Shown in pieces: positions 16,066-25,109 of a stretch of 64,000 nt of DNA (its first letter is position 1; each line of letters opens with the position of its first letter). The notes beneath the pieces are model-generated. The model ran no database searches and had not been told where the DNA came from. It worked only from the letters and a program-made list of their open reading frames with translations. The DNA comes from Bacteriovoracaceae bacterium UBA6144. GTDB lineage: Bacteria; Bdellovibrionota; Bacteriovoracia; Bacteriovoracales; Bacteriovoracaceae. The DNA lies in contig DIVA01000059.1 of NCBI GenBank assembly GCA_002435705.1, forward strand, positions 62,001-126,000, read 5' to 3'. Both the position numbers and the translations under genes were made by a program.

Positions 16066-17330
16066 TAGCCCCTCACTCTCTCGATTTTAGCTCCCAGTTT
16101 TTGTAACTTTTGCTCAAGATTTTCATACCCACGATCGAGGTGATAAATCCTTTGGATATCACTTGTGCCCTCTGCTTTCAGAGCAGCTAACACAAGGGCC
16201 GCAGAGGCTCTCAGGTCTGTACACATAACTGGCGCTGCTGAAAGATTGGGGGTGCCTTCGATGAGGGCAGCGTTGCCTTTCAGTGTGATCTTGCAACCCA
16301 TGCGGATCAATTCAGGGACATGCATAAAACGATTCTCAAATATTTGTTCTGTGATGATCGATTGGCCATCACAGACACACATCAACGCCATCATTTGGGC
16401 CTGAACGTCGGTCGGAAAACCTGGGAATGGAGCGGTCTCAATCACCACGCCTTTAAGTTTCGTGGCGGGATGAACAGTCACACCATTCTCCACTCGGTCA
16501 AAAGTAGCTCCCATTTTCTCCAAAGTCTCAAGCACAGCTTCCAGTGTCCATGGGGCAAATCCCATGACTTCAATTTTTGACTGAGTCATGAGTGCTGCAA
16601 TGATGTAAGTTGCCGCTTCAATACGGTCACCAATTGGTCGATAGGGAGACTTTTGGTGGAAGTGAAAATTTCTCTCCACTCCTTTTATCTCAATGCGGGA
16701 GGTTCCCTCGCCTTTTAACTCAACTCCCATGGAGCGCAAGAACTGAGCAAGGTCTGTGATCTCCGGCTCTCGAGCGGCGTTCTCAATAATTGTTGTGCCG
16801 TCTGCAAAAACAGCGGCCATCATGAGATTCTCTGTTGCCCCAACTGATGGAAAGGAAAGCGTCAGAGACGCTCCTTTGAGACGCTCACAGCTTGCAAGGA
16901 TATATCCCTTCTCGATCTCAATTTTTGCACCCATCTTTTCTAGATTCGTCAGATGGATATCGACCGGTCTTGCACCGATAGCGCAACCTCCTGGCAGCGA
17001 GACTTTGGCCGTACCAAATCGCGCCAGAAGAGGGCCTAAAACCAGAACAGAAGCACGCATGGTTTTCACTAAAGCATAATCGGCCACGAGATTATGTACG
17101 TTACTGGCATTGAGCGAGAGGATATCACCCTTCGTTTCTGCCTCGACCCCCATGCTTTGCAGGAGTTTTAAGATGGTATGAACATCATTAAGCTTTGGGA
17201 CATCTTTTAGATGAATTTCTTGATTAAAGAGTAAGCTCGCTGCCAAGATAGGTAGCGTGGCGTTCTTAGCACAAGAGACAACCACTTGGCCCCTAAGATG
17301 ACTTGGCCCTGTGACGAGTAATTTATCCAT
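16065..17330 (-). CDS. murA: UDP-N-acetylglucosamine 1-carboxyvinyltransferase
   Basis: Transfers enolpyruvate from PEP to UDP-GlcNAc, the first committed step of peptidoglycan synthesis. It has the KNATLPILAAS start motif (Lys22 region) and the LPGGCAIGARPVDIH loop, whose Cys corresponds to Cys115, the fosfomycin target. I chose the ATG at 17330 (MDKLLVTGPSHLRG), giving 421 aa against 419 in E. coli; a longer frame upstream adds 30 unrelated residues. Confidence 0.96.
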   Translation of the reverse strand: MDKLLVTGPSHLRGQVVVSCAKNATLPILAASLLFNQEIHLKDVPKLNDVHTILKLLQSMGVEAETKGDILSLNASNVHNLVADYALVKTMRASVLVLGPLLARFGTAKVSLPGGCAIGARPVDIHLTNLEKMGAKIEIEKGYILASCERLKGASLTLSFPSVGATENLMMAAVFADGTTIIENAAREPEITDLAQFLRSMGVELKGEGTSRIEIKGVERNFHFHQKSPYRPIGDRIEAATYIIAALMTQSKIEVMGFAPWTLEAVLETLEKMGATFDRVENGVTVHPATKLKGVVIETAPFPGFPTDVQAQMMALMCVCDGQSIITEQIFENRFMHVPELIRMGCKITLKGNAALIEGTPNLSAAPVMCTDLRASAALVLAALKAEGTSDIQRIYHLDRGYENLEQKLQKLGAKIERVRG

Positions 17331-17395
17331 ATTTTTAAAATCCTTAAGTTTGTACAATTCTATCTCTCTGGGTTTTGTTAGGCTAGAATTTGAGT

Positions 17396-18115
17396 ATGGC
17401 CCCTCATTTTTTGACCACAACTGAAGCGCAACGTTACCTAGAAGCTAGGATTCATTTTCATCACTTAGTCACAAGCAAAGTGGTCAACTATCTAAAGCTA
17501 TCGGATCCACTAAAACTGATTCTCGATGTGGGGTGTGGGACAGGTCACTCCACTCAGGCTTTTGCTGCCATGGCTGAAAAGATTATAGGCATTGATCACT
17601 CTGAAGCTATGCTTGCAGTGGCTTTGAAGGGTGAAAATATAACGTATCTCCAAGAGAGCGCAGAAAAAATTGATCAACTCAATATGACACCTGACATGAT
17701 CATCGCCGGACAGTCATTTCATTGGTTTGATCGTTCCAAGTTTTTTAAAAATGCGCAGCAAATTCTTAAACATAAGGGTCATGTGATCGTCTTTACTCAC
17801 GCCATTGATCATCCCGAACTGGTCTCTCTGAATCGCGATTTTCCCCGTTCGTTTAAGCTAGAAATAAACCTGAAAGAAGAAGCCAAAAATTTTGGATTTA
17901 TTCAGAGAGATCATTTTTTTGTACACGAAAAGATTTGTCTGACAAAAATAAAAATTCTCAATCATCTGCGCACACTCTCTTCTGTGGAAAATGCGTTTAA
18001 AGCTGATTCAAACCTTGCAGCTCTTATGCTGGCTAAGTATTTCGCAACATCAAAGGATGACGAAGAGTTGTCTCTAACCAGTAGTTCAGAAGTGTGGATC
18101 TTACAAAAAGACTAA
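17396..18115 (+). CDS. SAM-dependent methyltransferase (class I)
   Basis: Rossmann-fold methyltransferase of 239 aa from the ATG at 17396; a TTG six bases earlier is possible. Motif I LILDVGCGTGHSTQAFA near residue 40, the acidic end of beta-2 in IIGIDHSEAML, and GQSFHWFD near residue 100 resemble the Methyltransf_11/25 group, including ubiquinone/biotin-type enzymes. The substrate is not identifiable. Its stop codon interlocks with the prmC stop in a 4-base overlap. Confidence 0.85.
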   Translation: MAPHFLTTTEAQRYLEARIHFHHLVTSKVVNYLKLSDPLKLILDVGCGTGHSTQAFAAMAEKIIGIDHSEAMLAVALKGENITYLQESAEKIDQLNMTPDMIIAGQSFHWFDRSKFFKNAQQILKHKGHVIVFTHAIDHPELVSLNRDFPRSFKLEINLKEEAKNFGFIQRDHFFVHEKICLTKIKILNHLRTLSSVENAFKADSNLAALMLAKYFATSKDDEELSLTSSSEVWILQKD

Positions 18116-18897
18116 CCGATGGGTGTCTTTGGTGCCATGGCCTTGAGGAAACGAGGGCGAGATGACCAATCTTTGAGAACTTCAATCTCAGTGAGTTTGG
18201 CTTTCTTAGCGAGTTCCAAGATGACATCCATGAAGTCCTCATGACCTTCCATAAAAAGAACCCCGTCAGCACTCATGTGACGGGAAGCCTGAGAAAAAAA
18301 TCTCTCAAAAAATTCATGGTATTTTTCTTGCTCAAGAAAGAGGGCCAAGTGAGGTTCAAATTCACTTGTCTTCGGATGAACACCCTTATGACCTTTAGGA
18401 ATATAGGGTGGATTAGAGACAATCACGTCATAGAGACCTGTGACATCTGTGAAAAGATCACTGGCCTTTAGGGCCACAGGAGCTTTGAGATTGTAAGCAT
18501 TGGTCTCTGCCACTTGCAAAGCGGCCGGAGAGATATCGGTAAGCAACACACTTAGCTGTGGCAGTGCTAAGGCTAAAGATATTCCTAAACATCCGCTCCC
18601 AGTGCCAATGTCTACGAGGCGCTTGGCCTGTGAGTTTTTCTTAACCCAACTTTCAACGATCTCAAACAGCTGCTCCGTTTCTGGTCTCGGGATCAGAACA
18701 TCTGGATTAACTTTGAAATCAAAATGAGTGAAAGTGGCGTAACCAAGAAGATAAGCGAAGGGAATTCCCTTGAGAAAAGATTCTTCATCGCCATCAATCT
18801 CTTCAGCTTCCTTTAGAAAACGCTCTTTTGTGATGCCTGGGTAATTGGCTTCAAGAAGACCTTGATTGTCATGGAAAAATTTTTTCCAGTCCTTCAC
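18112..18897 (-). CDS. prmC: Release factor glutamine methyltransferase
   Basis: Methylates the GGQ glutamine of release factors. Motifs: LIPRPETEQL near residue 67, VDIGTGSGCLGISLAL (SAM site) and the catalytic SNPPYIP near residue 160. It is 261 aa. The start is GTG at 18897, overlapping the prfA stop (GTGA), with AAGGAG 5 bases upstream, so enzyme and substrate are translationally coupled. Confidence 0.95.
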   Translation of the reverse strand: MKDWKKFFHDNQGLLEANYPGITKERFLKEAEEIDGDEESFLKGIPFAYLLGYATFTHFDFKVNPDVLIPRPETEQLFEIVESWVKKNSQAKRLVDIGTGSGCLGISLALALPQLSVLLTDISPAALQVAETNAYNLKAPVALKASDLFTDVTGLYDVIVSNPPYIPKGHKGVHPKTSEFEPHLALFLEQEKYHEFFERFFSQASRHMSADGVLFMEGHEDFMDVILELAKKAKLTEIEVLKDWSSRPRFLKAMAPKTPIG

Positions 18898-19967
18898 ATA
18901 TCTCCTTCACCCTGCAAGAGAATGGCTTGGTTATGAGCCACAAGAGGTTCAACCAGTTGGTCTAGATCTCCGTTCATTATAGCATCAATATTAAAAAGCG
19001 TCAGATTGATACGATGATCCGAGACGCGACCTTGCGGAAAATTATAGGTACGGATTCTTTCTGACCGATCTCCCGTTCCCACGAGACCCTTGCGAGTTGA
19101 GGCAATCTCATTGGCCCGCTTCTGCACTTCCATATCATAAAGTTTAGCGCGAAGAATCTTGAACGCTTTGTCTTTATTTTTAAGCTGACTGCGTTCATCT
19201 TGCATAGAGATCACAATGCCTGAAGGCATGTGTGTCAGGCGAACAGCAGAGTCAGTGGTGTTAACAGACTGTCCACCAGCTCCCGATGAACGAAAAACAT
19301 CAACACGAACATCGTTCATATTTAACTCTACATCACCGATCTCATCAGCTTCAGGCATGATGGCTACCGTAATGGTCGAAGTGTGAACACGGCCCTGGGC
19401 TTCTGTCTCAGGAACACGTTGAACACGATGCACACCTGATTCATATTTCATTTTAGAGTAAACTTTGTCCCCACTAATATTAACGATGATTTCTTTGATG
19501 CCACGATCGCCTTCCGAAATTGACTGGACTTCTGTTCTCCAGCCCATGGTGGAACTGTAGAGTCGGTACATACGCCAAACTTCACCCACAAAAATACTGG
19601 CTTCGTCCCCACCAGCTCCGGCACGGATCTCAAGAATAACGTTTTTATCATCAGCAGGATCACGCGGAAGTAGAAGAAGCTTTAACTCCTGCTCAATGGC
19701 CGGAAGTTTAGCTTCCAACTCACTGAGCTCTTCTTTGGCCATCTCACGCATGTCTTCGTCTTTCTCGGCCAGGAGAATTTCTTTATTGCCTTCGATGTCG
19801 CCCACTAACTTTTTGTACTCGCGGTACTTGATCACCAGAGGCTCAATCGAAGAGCGCTCTTGATTAATCTGGCGCATTTCATCAGCACGATCGTAGAGAC
19901 TTGGGTCTCCAAGACGCTCAGTAAGGGTTTCATAGCGTCTTACGACGGCATCAATCTTATCAAACAC
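18894..19967 (-). CDS. prfA: Peptide chain release factor 1
   Basis: Recognises UAA and UAG and triggers peptide release. The catalytic GGQ is in RSSGAGGQSVNTTDSAVRL, and the decoding tripeptide region is consistent with RF1 (VQRVPETEAQGRVHTS). The length of 357 aa is normal. The start is GTG at 19967 with CGGAG 7 bases upstream. It sits between a DUF1385 gene and prmC, as in many bacteria. Confidence 0.97.
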   Translation of the reverse strand: MFDKIDAVVRRYETLTERLGDPSLYDRADEMRQINQERSSIEPLVIKYREYKKLVGDIEGNKEILLAEKDEDMREMAKEELSELEAKLPAIEQELKLLLLPRDPADDKNVILEIRAGAGGDEASIFVGEVWRMYRLYSSTMGWRTEVQSISEGDRGIKEIIVNISGDKVYSKMKYESGVHRVQRVPETEAQGRVHTSTITVAIMPEADEIGDVELNMNDVRVDVFRSSGAGGQSVNTTDSAVRLTHMPSGIVISMQDERSQLKNKDKAFKILRAKLYDMEVQKRANEIASTRKGLVGTGDRSERIRTYNFPQGRVSDHRINLTLFNIDAIMNGDLDQLVEPLVAHNQAILLQGEGDM

Positions 19968-19978
19968 ATTTATCTCCG

Positions 19979-21106
19979 CTAGGCTTCGAGGAAATCGTTA
20001 AGTTGTGAATTAGTTTCTTCAATATCTGTCAGTGCCTTAAGATCAATCTCTTCGACCGAGATGACTCTTTTATCAGCATCTTTCAGGTTATATTTTTCTT
20101 CTAAAAAAAGAACGGCTTTGATGGATGCAAGCGCAACTTCAAGCTGATCATCTTCTGGCTCGCGGGTCGTGAGATTCTGCAATAGCATACCGGGTGCGCT
20201 CATGGCCCTTGCCCACCAAGCGGTGGAGCACTTACCAGCTGCTTTAATAATCTCATAACTAATCCCCGCTACTGGGAGCATCAACACCACTTTAAAAAGT
20301 GCAGCGACCACATGACGGAGAATGGTGGGAAGACCCGCGCCGATAGGAAAGATAGTAAAGACGGCAGAAAACAAAACAATGCTAATGATGATCAAAAAGA
20401 AGAGAAAGGAAGTGCCACAGCGTGGGTGCTGCGTCGTGAACTTACGAGCATTCTCAACAGTTAAGGGAAGATTCGCTTCAAAGGTGGAAATCGATTTATG
20501 TTCAGCTCCGTGGTACTGAAACACACGACGCACATCCGGCATGAATCCAATCAGCCAAATGTAGAGGATGAAGACGCAAGCCTTGATGAAGCCATCGACA
20601 GCATGAAAGGCAAAACTATCTAGCCCCCAGTCCAATTTAAAAAAATCTGCAATCAAAGCCGTGAGAGCATGAGGCAAGAAGACAAAAAGTCCAATACCTG
20701 CTCCCATAGAAACCGCCATGGTTAAGAAAGTGGCGATGTCGACTTTTTGAGACTTGGCTTTCTTTGCTTCATAATCAGCCTCAGAGATTCCTTTCTTCAG
20801 GGCCTTAGCTTTTTCTTCCGCATCCATGTTCACATTGGCGGAGTAGTTGAGAGACACAATCCCATTGGCCATGGTTTCCACCAGCGTGAGCACACCTCGC
20901 AGCACTGGTTTTCTTAAAAAAGCAAAACGCTTTCCAAGTCCGAACCACTGATCACGACGTAAACGAATCTCACCGTCCGGCTTTCTGACCGCAACCACAA
21001 AAGCATTGGGAGATCTCATCATCACTCCCTCAATCACAGCCTGGCCACCAATGGCGGCGTACTGTTTCGCGACAAGAAGACTGAAGAGCTTAAAATATTT
21101 TTTCAT
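19979..21106 (-). CDS. DUF1385 family membrane protein
   Basis: Integral membrane protein of 375 aa with the diagnostic N-terminal GGQAVIEGVMMRSP and YHGAEHKSISTFEA near residue 200, followed by HPRCGTSFLFFLIIIS. Four or more membrane segments are evident. The family is widely conserved next to rho, rpmE and prfA, but its role is undefined. The start overlaps the rho stop by one base (TAATG). rpmE, often between rho and this gene, is absent here. Confidence 0.9.
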   Translation of the reverse strand: MKKYFKLFSLLVAKQYAAIGGQAVIEGVMMRSPNAFVVAVRKPDGEIRLRRDQWFGLGKRFAFLRKPVLRGVLTLVETMANGIVSLNYSANVNMDAEEKAKALKKGISEADYEAKKAKSQKVDIATFLTMAVSMGAGIGLFVFLPHALTALIADFFKLDWGLDSFAFHAVDGFIKACVFILYIWLIGFMPDVRRVFQYHGAEHKSISTFEANLPLTVENARKFTTQHPRCGTSFLFFLIIISIVLFSAVFTIFPIGAGLPTILRHVVAALFKVVLMLPVAGISYEIIKAAGKCSTAWWARAMSAPGMLLQNLTTREPEDDQLEVALASIKAVLFLEEKYNLKDADKRVISVEEIDLKALTDIEETNSQLNDFLEA

Positions 21107-22353
21107 TATCCGTTCATTTTATCCAAGAAACTAATATTGGTTTTCGTATCTTTAATACGCTCAAGGATAAATTCCATGGAATCCATCGTATTCATCGGCT
21201 GCAACACGCGACGAAGAACGAAGACACGCTGGAGATCTTTCTGCTCCATTAAGAGATCTTCCTTACGAGTCGAAGATTTGTTGATATCAAGACATGGGAA
21301 CACGCGTTTCTCCATGAGCTTGCGGTCAAGTTGGATTTCAGAGTTCCCGGTACCTTTGAATTCCTCAAAGATAACTTCATCCATTCTTGAACCTGTATCA
21401 ATAAGAGAGGTCGCAATAATAGTGAGTGATCCACCATTTTCGATATTTCGAGCGGCCCCGAAGAATCTTTTTGGCTTGTGAAGAGCGTTCGAGTCCACAC
21501 CACCAGAGAGGATCTTACCAGATGGTGGAACCACGGTGTTGTAGGCACGTGCGAGACGTGTAATAGAGTCGAGAAGGATCACGACGTGCTGTTTGGCTTC
21601 TACGAGACGCTTGGCTTTTTCAATGACCATTTCAGCGACCTGAACGTGGCGAGTGGCCGGTTCATCAAACGTTGACGAGACCACTTCGGCGCGCACGGTA
21701 CGTTTCATGTCTGTTACTTCTTCCGGACGCTCATCGATCAAGAGGACGATCAGTTTCACTTCTGGGTGGTTATCAGCAATCGCGTTGGCAATGTCTTGCA
21801 TGAGAACCGTCTTACCAGCCTTCGGTGGTGCCACGATCAAGCAGCGCTGACCAAAACCTTGAGGAACGAAGAGATCGATAATACGAGTAGAATAACTATT
21901 AGGCTTATTCTCAAGATTGATTTTCTTATTTGGGTAGAGCGGAGTTAAGTTATCGAAGAGCACAGTGTTTCTGTGTTTCTCAGGAGCTTGAAAGTTAATG
22001 TGGTCGACTTTCAAGAGAGCGAAGTAGCGCTCGCCTTCTTTGGGTGGACGAATTTGGCCTTCAATCGTGTCACCTGTTCTCAAACCAAAGCGGCGGATCT
22101 GAGAAGGCGAAACGTAAATATCATCGGCACCTGGGAGGTAGTTGTAAGAGGGTGAGCGCAAGAAACCAAATCCATCGGGAAGAATTTCGAGCACACCGTC
22201 ACCGAAGATCTCGATAGATTCTTTGGCTTTTTTGGTGAGAAGAGCAAAGATGAGTTCGTGTTTTTTGAGGTTGGCTGGGTTTTCGATCTGGGCTTCTTCG
22301 GCCATGGCGGTAAGTTCTTCGATGTCTTTTTCGCGCATTTCACTAAGATTCAT
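21106..22353 (-). CDS. rho: Transcription termination factor Rho
   Basis: Hexameric RNA helicase that ends transcription. It has the N-terminal cold-shock RNA-binding domain (DGFGFLRSPSYNYLPGADDIYVSPSQIRRFGL region), Walker A APPKAGKTVL, and Walker B VILLDSITRLARAYN. Length 415 aa; E. coli has 419. GGAG precedes the ATG. It likely heads the rho-DUF1385-prfA-prmC operon. Because convergent genes in this window rarely have intrinsic terminators, Rho may do much of the termination here. Confidence 0.97.
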   Translation of the reverse strand: MNLSEMREKDIEELTAMAEEAQIENPANLKKHELIFALLTKKAKESIEIFGDGVLEILPDGFGFLRSPSYNYLPGADDIYVSPSQIRRFGLRTGDTIEGQIRPPKEGERYFALLKVDHINFQAPEKHRNTVLFDNLTPLYPNKKINLENKPNSYSTRIIDLFVPQGFGQRCLIVAPPKAGKTVLMQDIANAIADNHPEVKLIVLLIDERPEEVTDMKRTVRAEVVSSTFDEPATRHVQVAEMVIEKAKRLVEAKQHVVILLDSITRLARAYNTVVPPSGKILSGGVDSNALHKPKRFFGAARNIENGGSLTIIATSLIDTGSRMDEVIFEEFKGTGNSEIQLDRKLMEKRVFPCLDINKSSTRKEDLLMEQKDLQRVFVLRRVLQPMNTMDSMEFILERIKDTKTNISFLDKMNG

Positions 22354-22546
22354 GGAGGCTCCTGAAAAGGTGTAACAAAAAATTTTATGAGTGTTGTTTC
22401 ATGAAATTAAATTTGAAGGGTAATTTGATCGTTATCTATTGATAGGTGATCAGGTATGGATGTATGAATCTATTTTCAGTGCATCATGGGATTTTGTCAA
22501 TCATTATGGCCCTTGCTTCTTCCGTATCTTTTCCGTAAAATAAACT

Positions 22547-23608
22547 ATGCGTAAAATCATCCATATCGACATGGACTGCTTCTTTGCAGCTGTCGAGATG
22601 CGGGACTTCCCTGAACTTAAGGGGAAGCCTGTAGCCGTGGGTGGATCAAGCCAACGTCGAGGGGTGATTTCAACTTGTAACTATGAGGCCCGTAAATTTG
22701 GTGTCCGTTCAGCGATGCCCACCGCCCGCGCTTTCAAGCTTTGCCCGAGTCTTATTTTGCAAAAATCACGTTTTGACGCTTACGCTGAAGCCTCTGATCA
22801 GGTATTTCGGATTTTTCATGACTACACTCCCTTCGTGCAATCGATGTCTCTGGATGAAGCCTACTTAGACGTGACAGACGCCGATCTCCCCTCCGGTAGT
22901 GCGACGCTTTTAGCGCAAATCATCCGAGAGCGCATTTTCAAAGAAACGGGCCTCACCGCCAGCGCAGGCATTGCGGAGAATAAGCTTTTGGCGAAACTCG
23001 CCAGCGAAGTCAAAAAACCAAATGGGCAATTCACCATCGATCCCAGCATGGTTGAGAAGTTCATGCACCAGCTGCCTCTTGGAAAGATTCACGGAGTAGG
23101 AAAAGTCACTTCAGACTTTCTGGCGAGTCTTGGCTTTAAGGCGTGCTGCGATCTCTTACCCTTTACTCGTTTTGAGATGAACGCAAAATTCGGAAAACTT
23201 GGCGAGTATCTCTTTTTCGCGATCAGAGGGGTGAGCTTTAGTCCCGTAGTCACAGAGTGGGAGCGCAAGAGTTTAGGCTCTGAGAGAACTTTCTCTGAGG
23301 ACCTGACTGATCCCACACTCTTGCAGATGAAACTTAATGAACTCACACTCGATATCCAAGAATCACTAGCTAATTACACAGATAAAAAAATAGCTTCATT
23401 GCAGGTAAAAATTAAGTTCCATGATTTTCAACTCACGACGATTGAGAGAACAGGGCTCGAGGTCACAGCTGAGAATACCTGGGCACTTTTTTTAGATCGC
23501 TGGAGCCAGGACCCAAGACCCATTCGACTCTTGGGTGTTTCCGTGAAATTTGCCAGCAGCACACAGAGCAGCCAACTCTCCTTTGACGCTCTCTCTCTTT
23601 CAGAGTAG
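22547..23608 (+). CDS. dinB: DNA polymerase IV (Y-family)
   Basis: Translesion polymerase, 353 aa. Catalytic acids are in HIDMDCFFAAVEMRDFPEL and SLDEAYLDVTDA; YEARKFGVRSAMP and the helix-hairpin-helix LGKIHGVGKVT are standard. No LexA-type box is visible in the 193-base gap upstream, which otherwise shows only A+T-rich sequence. yqgF and mltG follow in the same direction at gaps of 2 and 6 bases. Confidence 0.95.
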   Translation: MRKIIHIDMDCFFAAVEMRDFPELKGKPVAVGGSSQRRGVISTCNYEARKFGVRSAMPTARAFKLCPSLILQKSRFDAYAEASDQVFRIFHDYTPFVQSMSLDEAYLDVTDADLPSGSATLLAQIIRERIFKETGLTASAGIAENKLLAKLASEVKKPNGQFTIDPSMVEKFMHQLPLGKIHGVGKVTSDFLASLGFKACCDLLPFTRFEMNAKFGKLGEYLFFAIRGVSFSPVVTEWERKSLGSERTFSEDLTDPTLLQMKLNELTLDIQESLANYTDKKIASLQVKIKFHDFQLTTIERTGLEVTAENTWALFLDRWSQDPRPIRLLGVSVKFASSTQSSQLSFDALSLSE

Positions 23609-23610
23609 AT

Positions 23611-24072
23611 ATGCCTATGACCGAGTCACATCCGCTTCATGCCAAACGTTTTCTTGCCATCGATTGGGGAGAAAAATTTATTGGCCTTGCTAGTTTTCAC
23701 GTGGGTTTTGATCCGATGGTTCTTACTATGGGAAGAATTAAAGGCGGGGCTTTTGAGCAAGTTTGGAGTGAGTTAAAAAAAGTAATTGAAGACGAATCTA
23801 TTGACGTGCTTGTGGTAGGTGTCCCCTATTTTATTGATGGCAAAGCTGGTTCTACCACCCATAAAATCCGTGAGTTTCTCTCTCAACTATTGACCGTCAT
23901 AGAGATTCCCGTTTTTGAACAAGACGAAACACTTTCTACTTTTTCCGCTGAGGAGAGAATGAAAAATTCACCTCGCTACAACTTTAAAATAAACCTGAGC
24001 GAAATAGATACGGTTTCCGCCAGTATAATTCTTGAAGATTTTTTACGCGCGCAAGGCGTCGCTAAGTTATAA
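23611..24072 (+). CDS. ruvX: Putative Holliday junction resolvase / pre-16S rRNA nuclease
   Basis: YqgF/RuvX family RNase H-fold nuclease of 153 aa. The conserved acids are FLAIDWGEKFIGLA (first Asp), DETLSTFSAEERM (DExxT/S region) and IDTVSASIILEDFL (last Asp). Family members process the 16S rRNA 5-prime end and were first predicted to be junction resolvases. A second ATG at 23617 is possible. It is very likely co-transcribed with dinB and mltG; yqgF-mltG linkage is common. Confidence 0.88.
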   Translation: MPMTESHPLHAKRFLAIDWGEKFIGLASFHVGFDPMVLTMGRIKGGAFEQVWSELKKVIEDESIDVLVVGVPYFIDGKAGSTTHKIREFLSQLLTVIEIPVFEQDETLSTFSAEERMKNSPRYNFKINLSEIDTVSASIILEDFLRAQGVAKL

Positions 24073-24078
24073 TGTCTC

Positions 24079-25107
24079 ATGCTTAAAAAAACTTTTCTCT
24101 ACACTTTGGTCATCGCACCACTCTTCGCCCTTACTCTCATTGCTGGAACAGTTTATTTTCTTTACCAAGTTAAGTACGAGGGACCGGAAGTCGTCTTCAC
24201 AGTAAAGAAAGGTGAAACTTTTGGACAAGTGAATGCTCGGCTTGCAAGAGAAAAAATTATTTCAAATCCTCGCCTTTTTCATTGGCTCGCCCGCTACAAA
24301 GGTCAGATGGAGAAACTTAGAGCAGGCCCCTTTCTCATTCCTTCGCAATCCAAGATGGAAGATGTGCTCAATGTTCTGATCTTTTCTCAGCCAATGCTCC
24401 TTTCTGTCACCATTCCTGAAGGGCGCAACATGTACCAAGTCGCCGAGATCTTGTCTCAAGCCGGCTTTGGAAGCGCCAGTGACTACCTGACTCTGATGAA
24501 GGATGAAAGTTTTGTGCGCTCTCAAGGCGTCGAGGGCCCAACTCTCGAAGGGTATCTCTTTCCTGAAACCTATAAATTTGTCCCTGATACAAATCCTAAA
24601 GATATTCTGGTCTCAATGGTTCAGTTGTTTCGCAAAAAAGTTGGATCCCTCACAGAAGGCCATCCTTTTCTAAATCCGACCCAGGTGATTACACTGGCCA
24701 GTGTGGTGGAGAAAGAAACGGGAGCGAAGTGGGAGCGTCCTCAAATCGCCTCAGTGTTCACGAATCGGCTTCGAAAGAAAATGAGACTAGAAAGTGACCC
24801 CACGACCATTTATGGAATATGGGAGCGCTATCAAGGCAATATTAAAAAATCTGATTTGCTTGAACTGACTCCCTATAACACTTATAAAATTCCGGCCCTA
24901 CCCTTGGGACCTATCTGTAATCCAAGCCTGGAAGCGATTCAAGCTGTCATGAAGCCTGATCAAACCGAATATTTTTTCTTTGTTTCAAAAAATGATGGCA
25001 CGCATGTGTTCACGAGAAACTATAAAGAGCATCTTCAAGCAGTTGAGGAGTGGCAAAAGAATAGAAATAATCGTGATGGAAAGTCTTGGAGAAATCTTAA
25101 GCAGTAA
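24079..25107 (+). CDS. mltG: Endolytic murein transglycosylase
   Basis: Inner-membrane lytic transglycosylase that cleaves nascent glycan and sets strand length. It has a membrane anchor (LVIAPLFALTLIAGTVYFLY), a LysM-like region (VFTVKKGETFGQVNARLA), and the YceG catalytic core with SVVEKETGAKWERPQIASVF (catalytic Glu) and ESDPTTIYGI. Length 342 aa is normal. It ends 2 bases from the convergent lipoprotein gene. Confidence 0.94.
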   Translation: MLKKTFLYTLVIAPLFALTLIAGTVYFLYQVKYEGPEVVFTVKKGETFGQVNARLAREKIISNPRLFHWLARYKGQMEKLRAGPFLIPSQSKMEDVLNVLIFSQPMLLSVTIPEGRNMYQVAEILSQAGFGSASDYLTLMKDESFVRSQGVEGPTLEGYLFPETYKFVPDTNPKDILVSMVQLFRKKVGSLTEGHPFLNPTQVITLASVVEKETGAKWERPQIASVFTNRLRKKMRLESDPTTIYGIWERYQGNIKKSDLLELTPYNTYKIPALPLGPICNPSLEAIQAVMKPDQTEYFFFVSKNDGTHVFTRNYKEHLQAVEEWQKNRNNRDGKSWRNLKQ

Positions 25108-25109
25108 GC

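Noticed and set aside
17331..17420. 30-codon N-terminal extension of murA
   Set aside because: MurA normally begins at MDKLxV and the extension overlaps the divergent methyltransferase start region.
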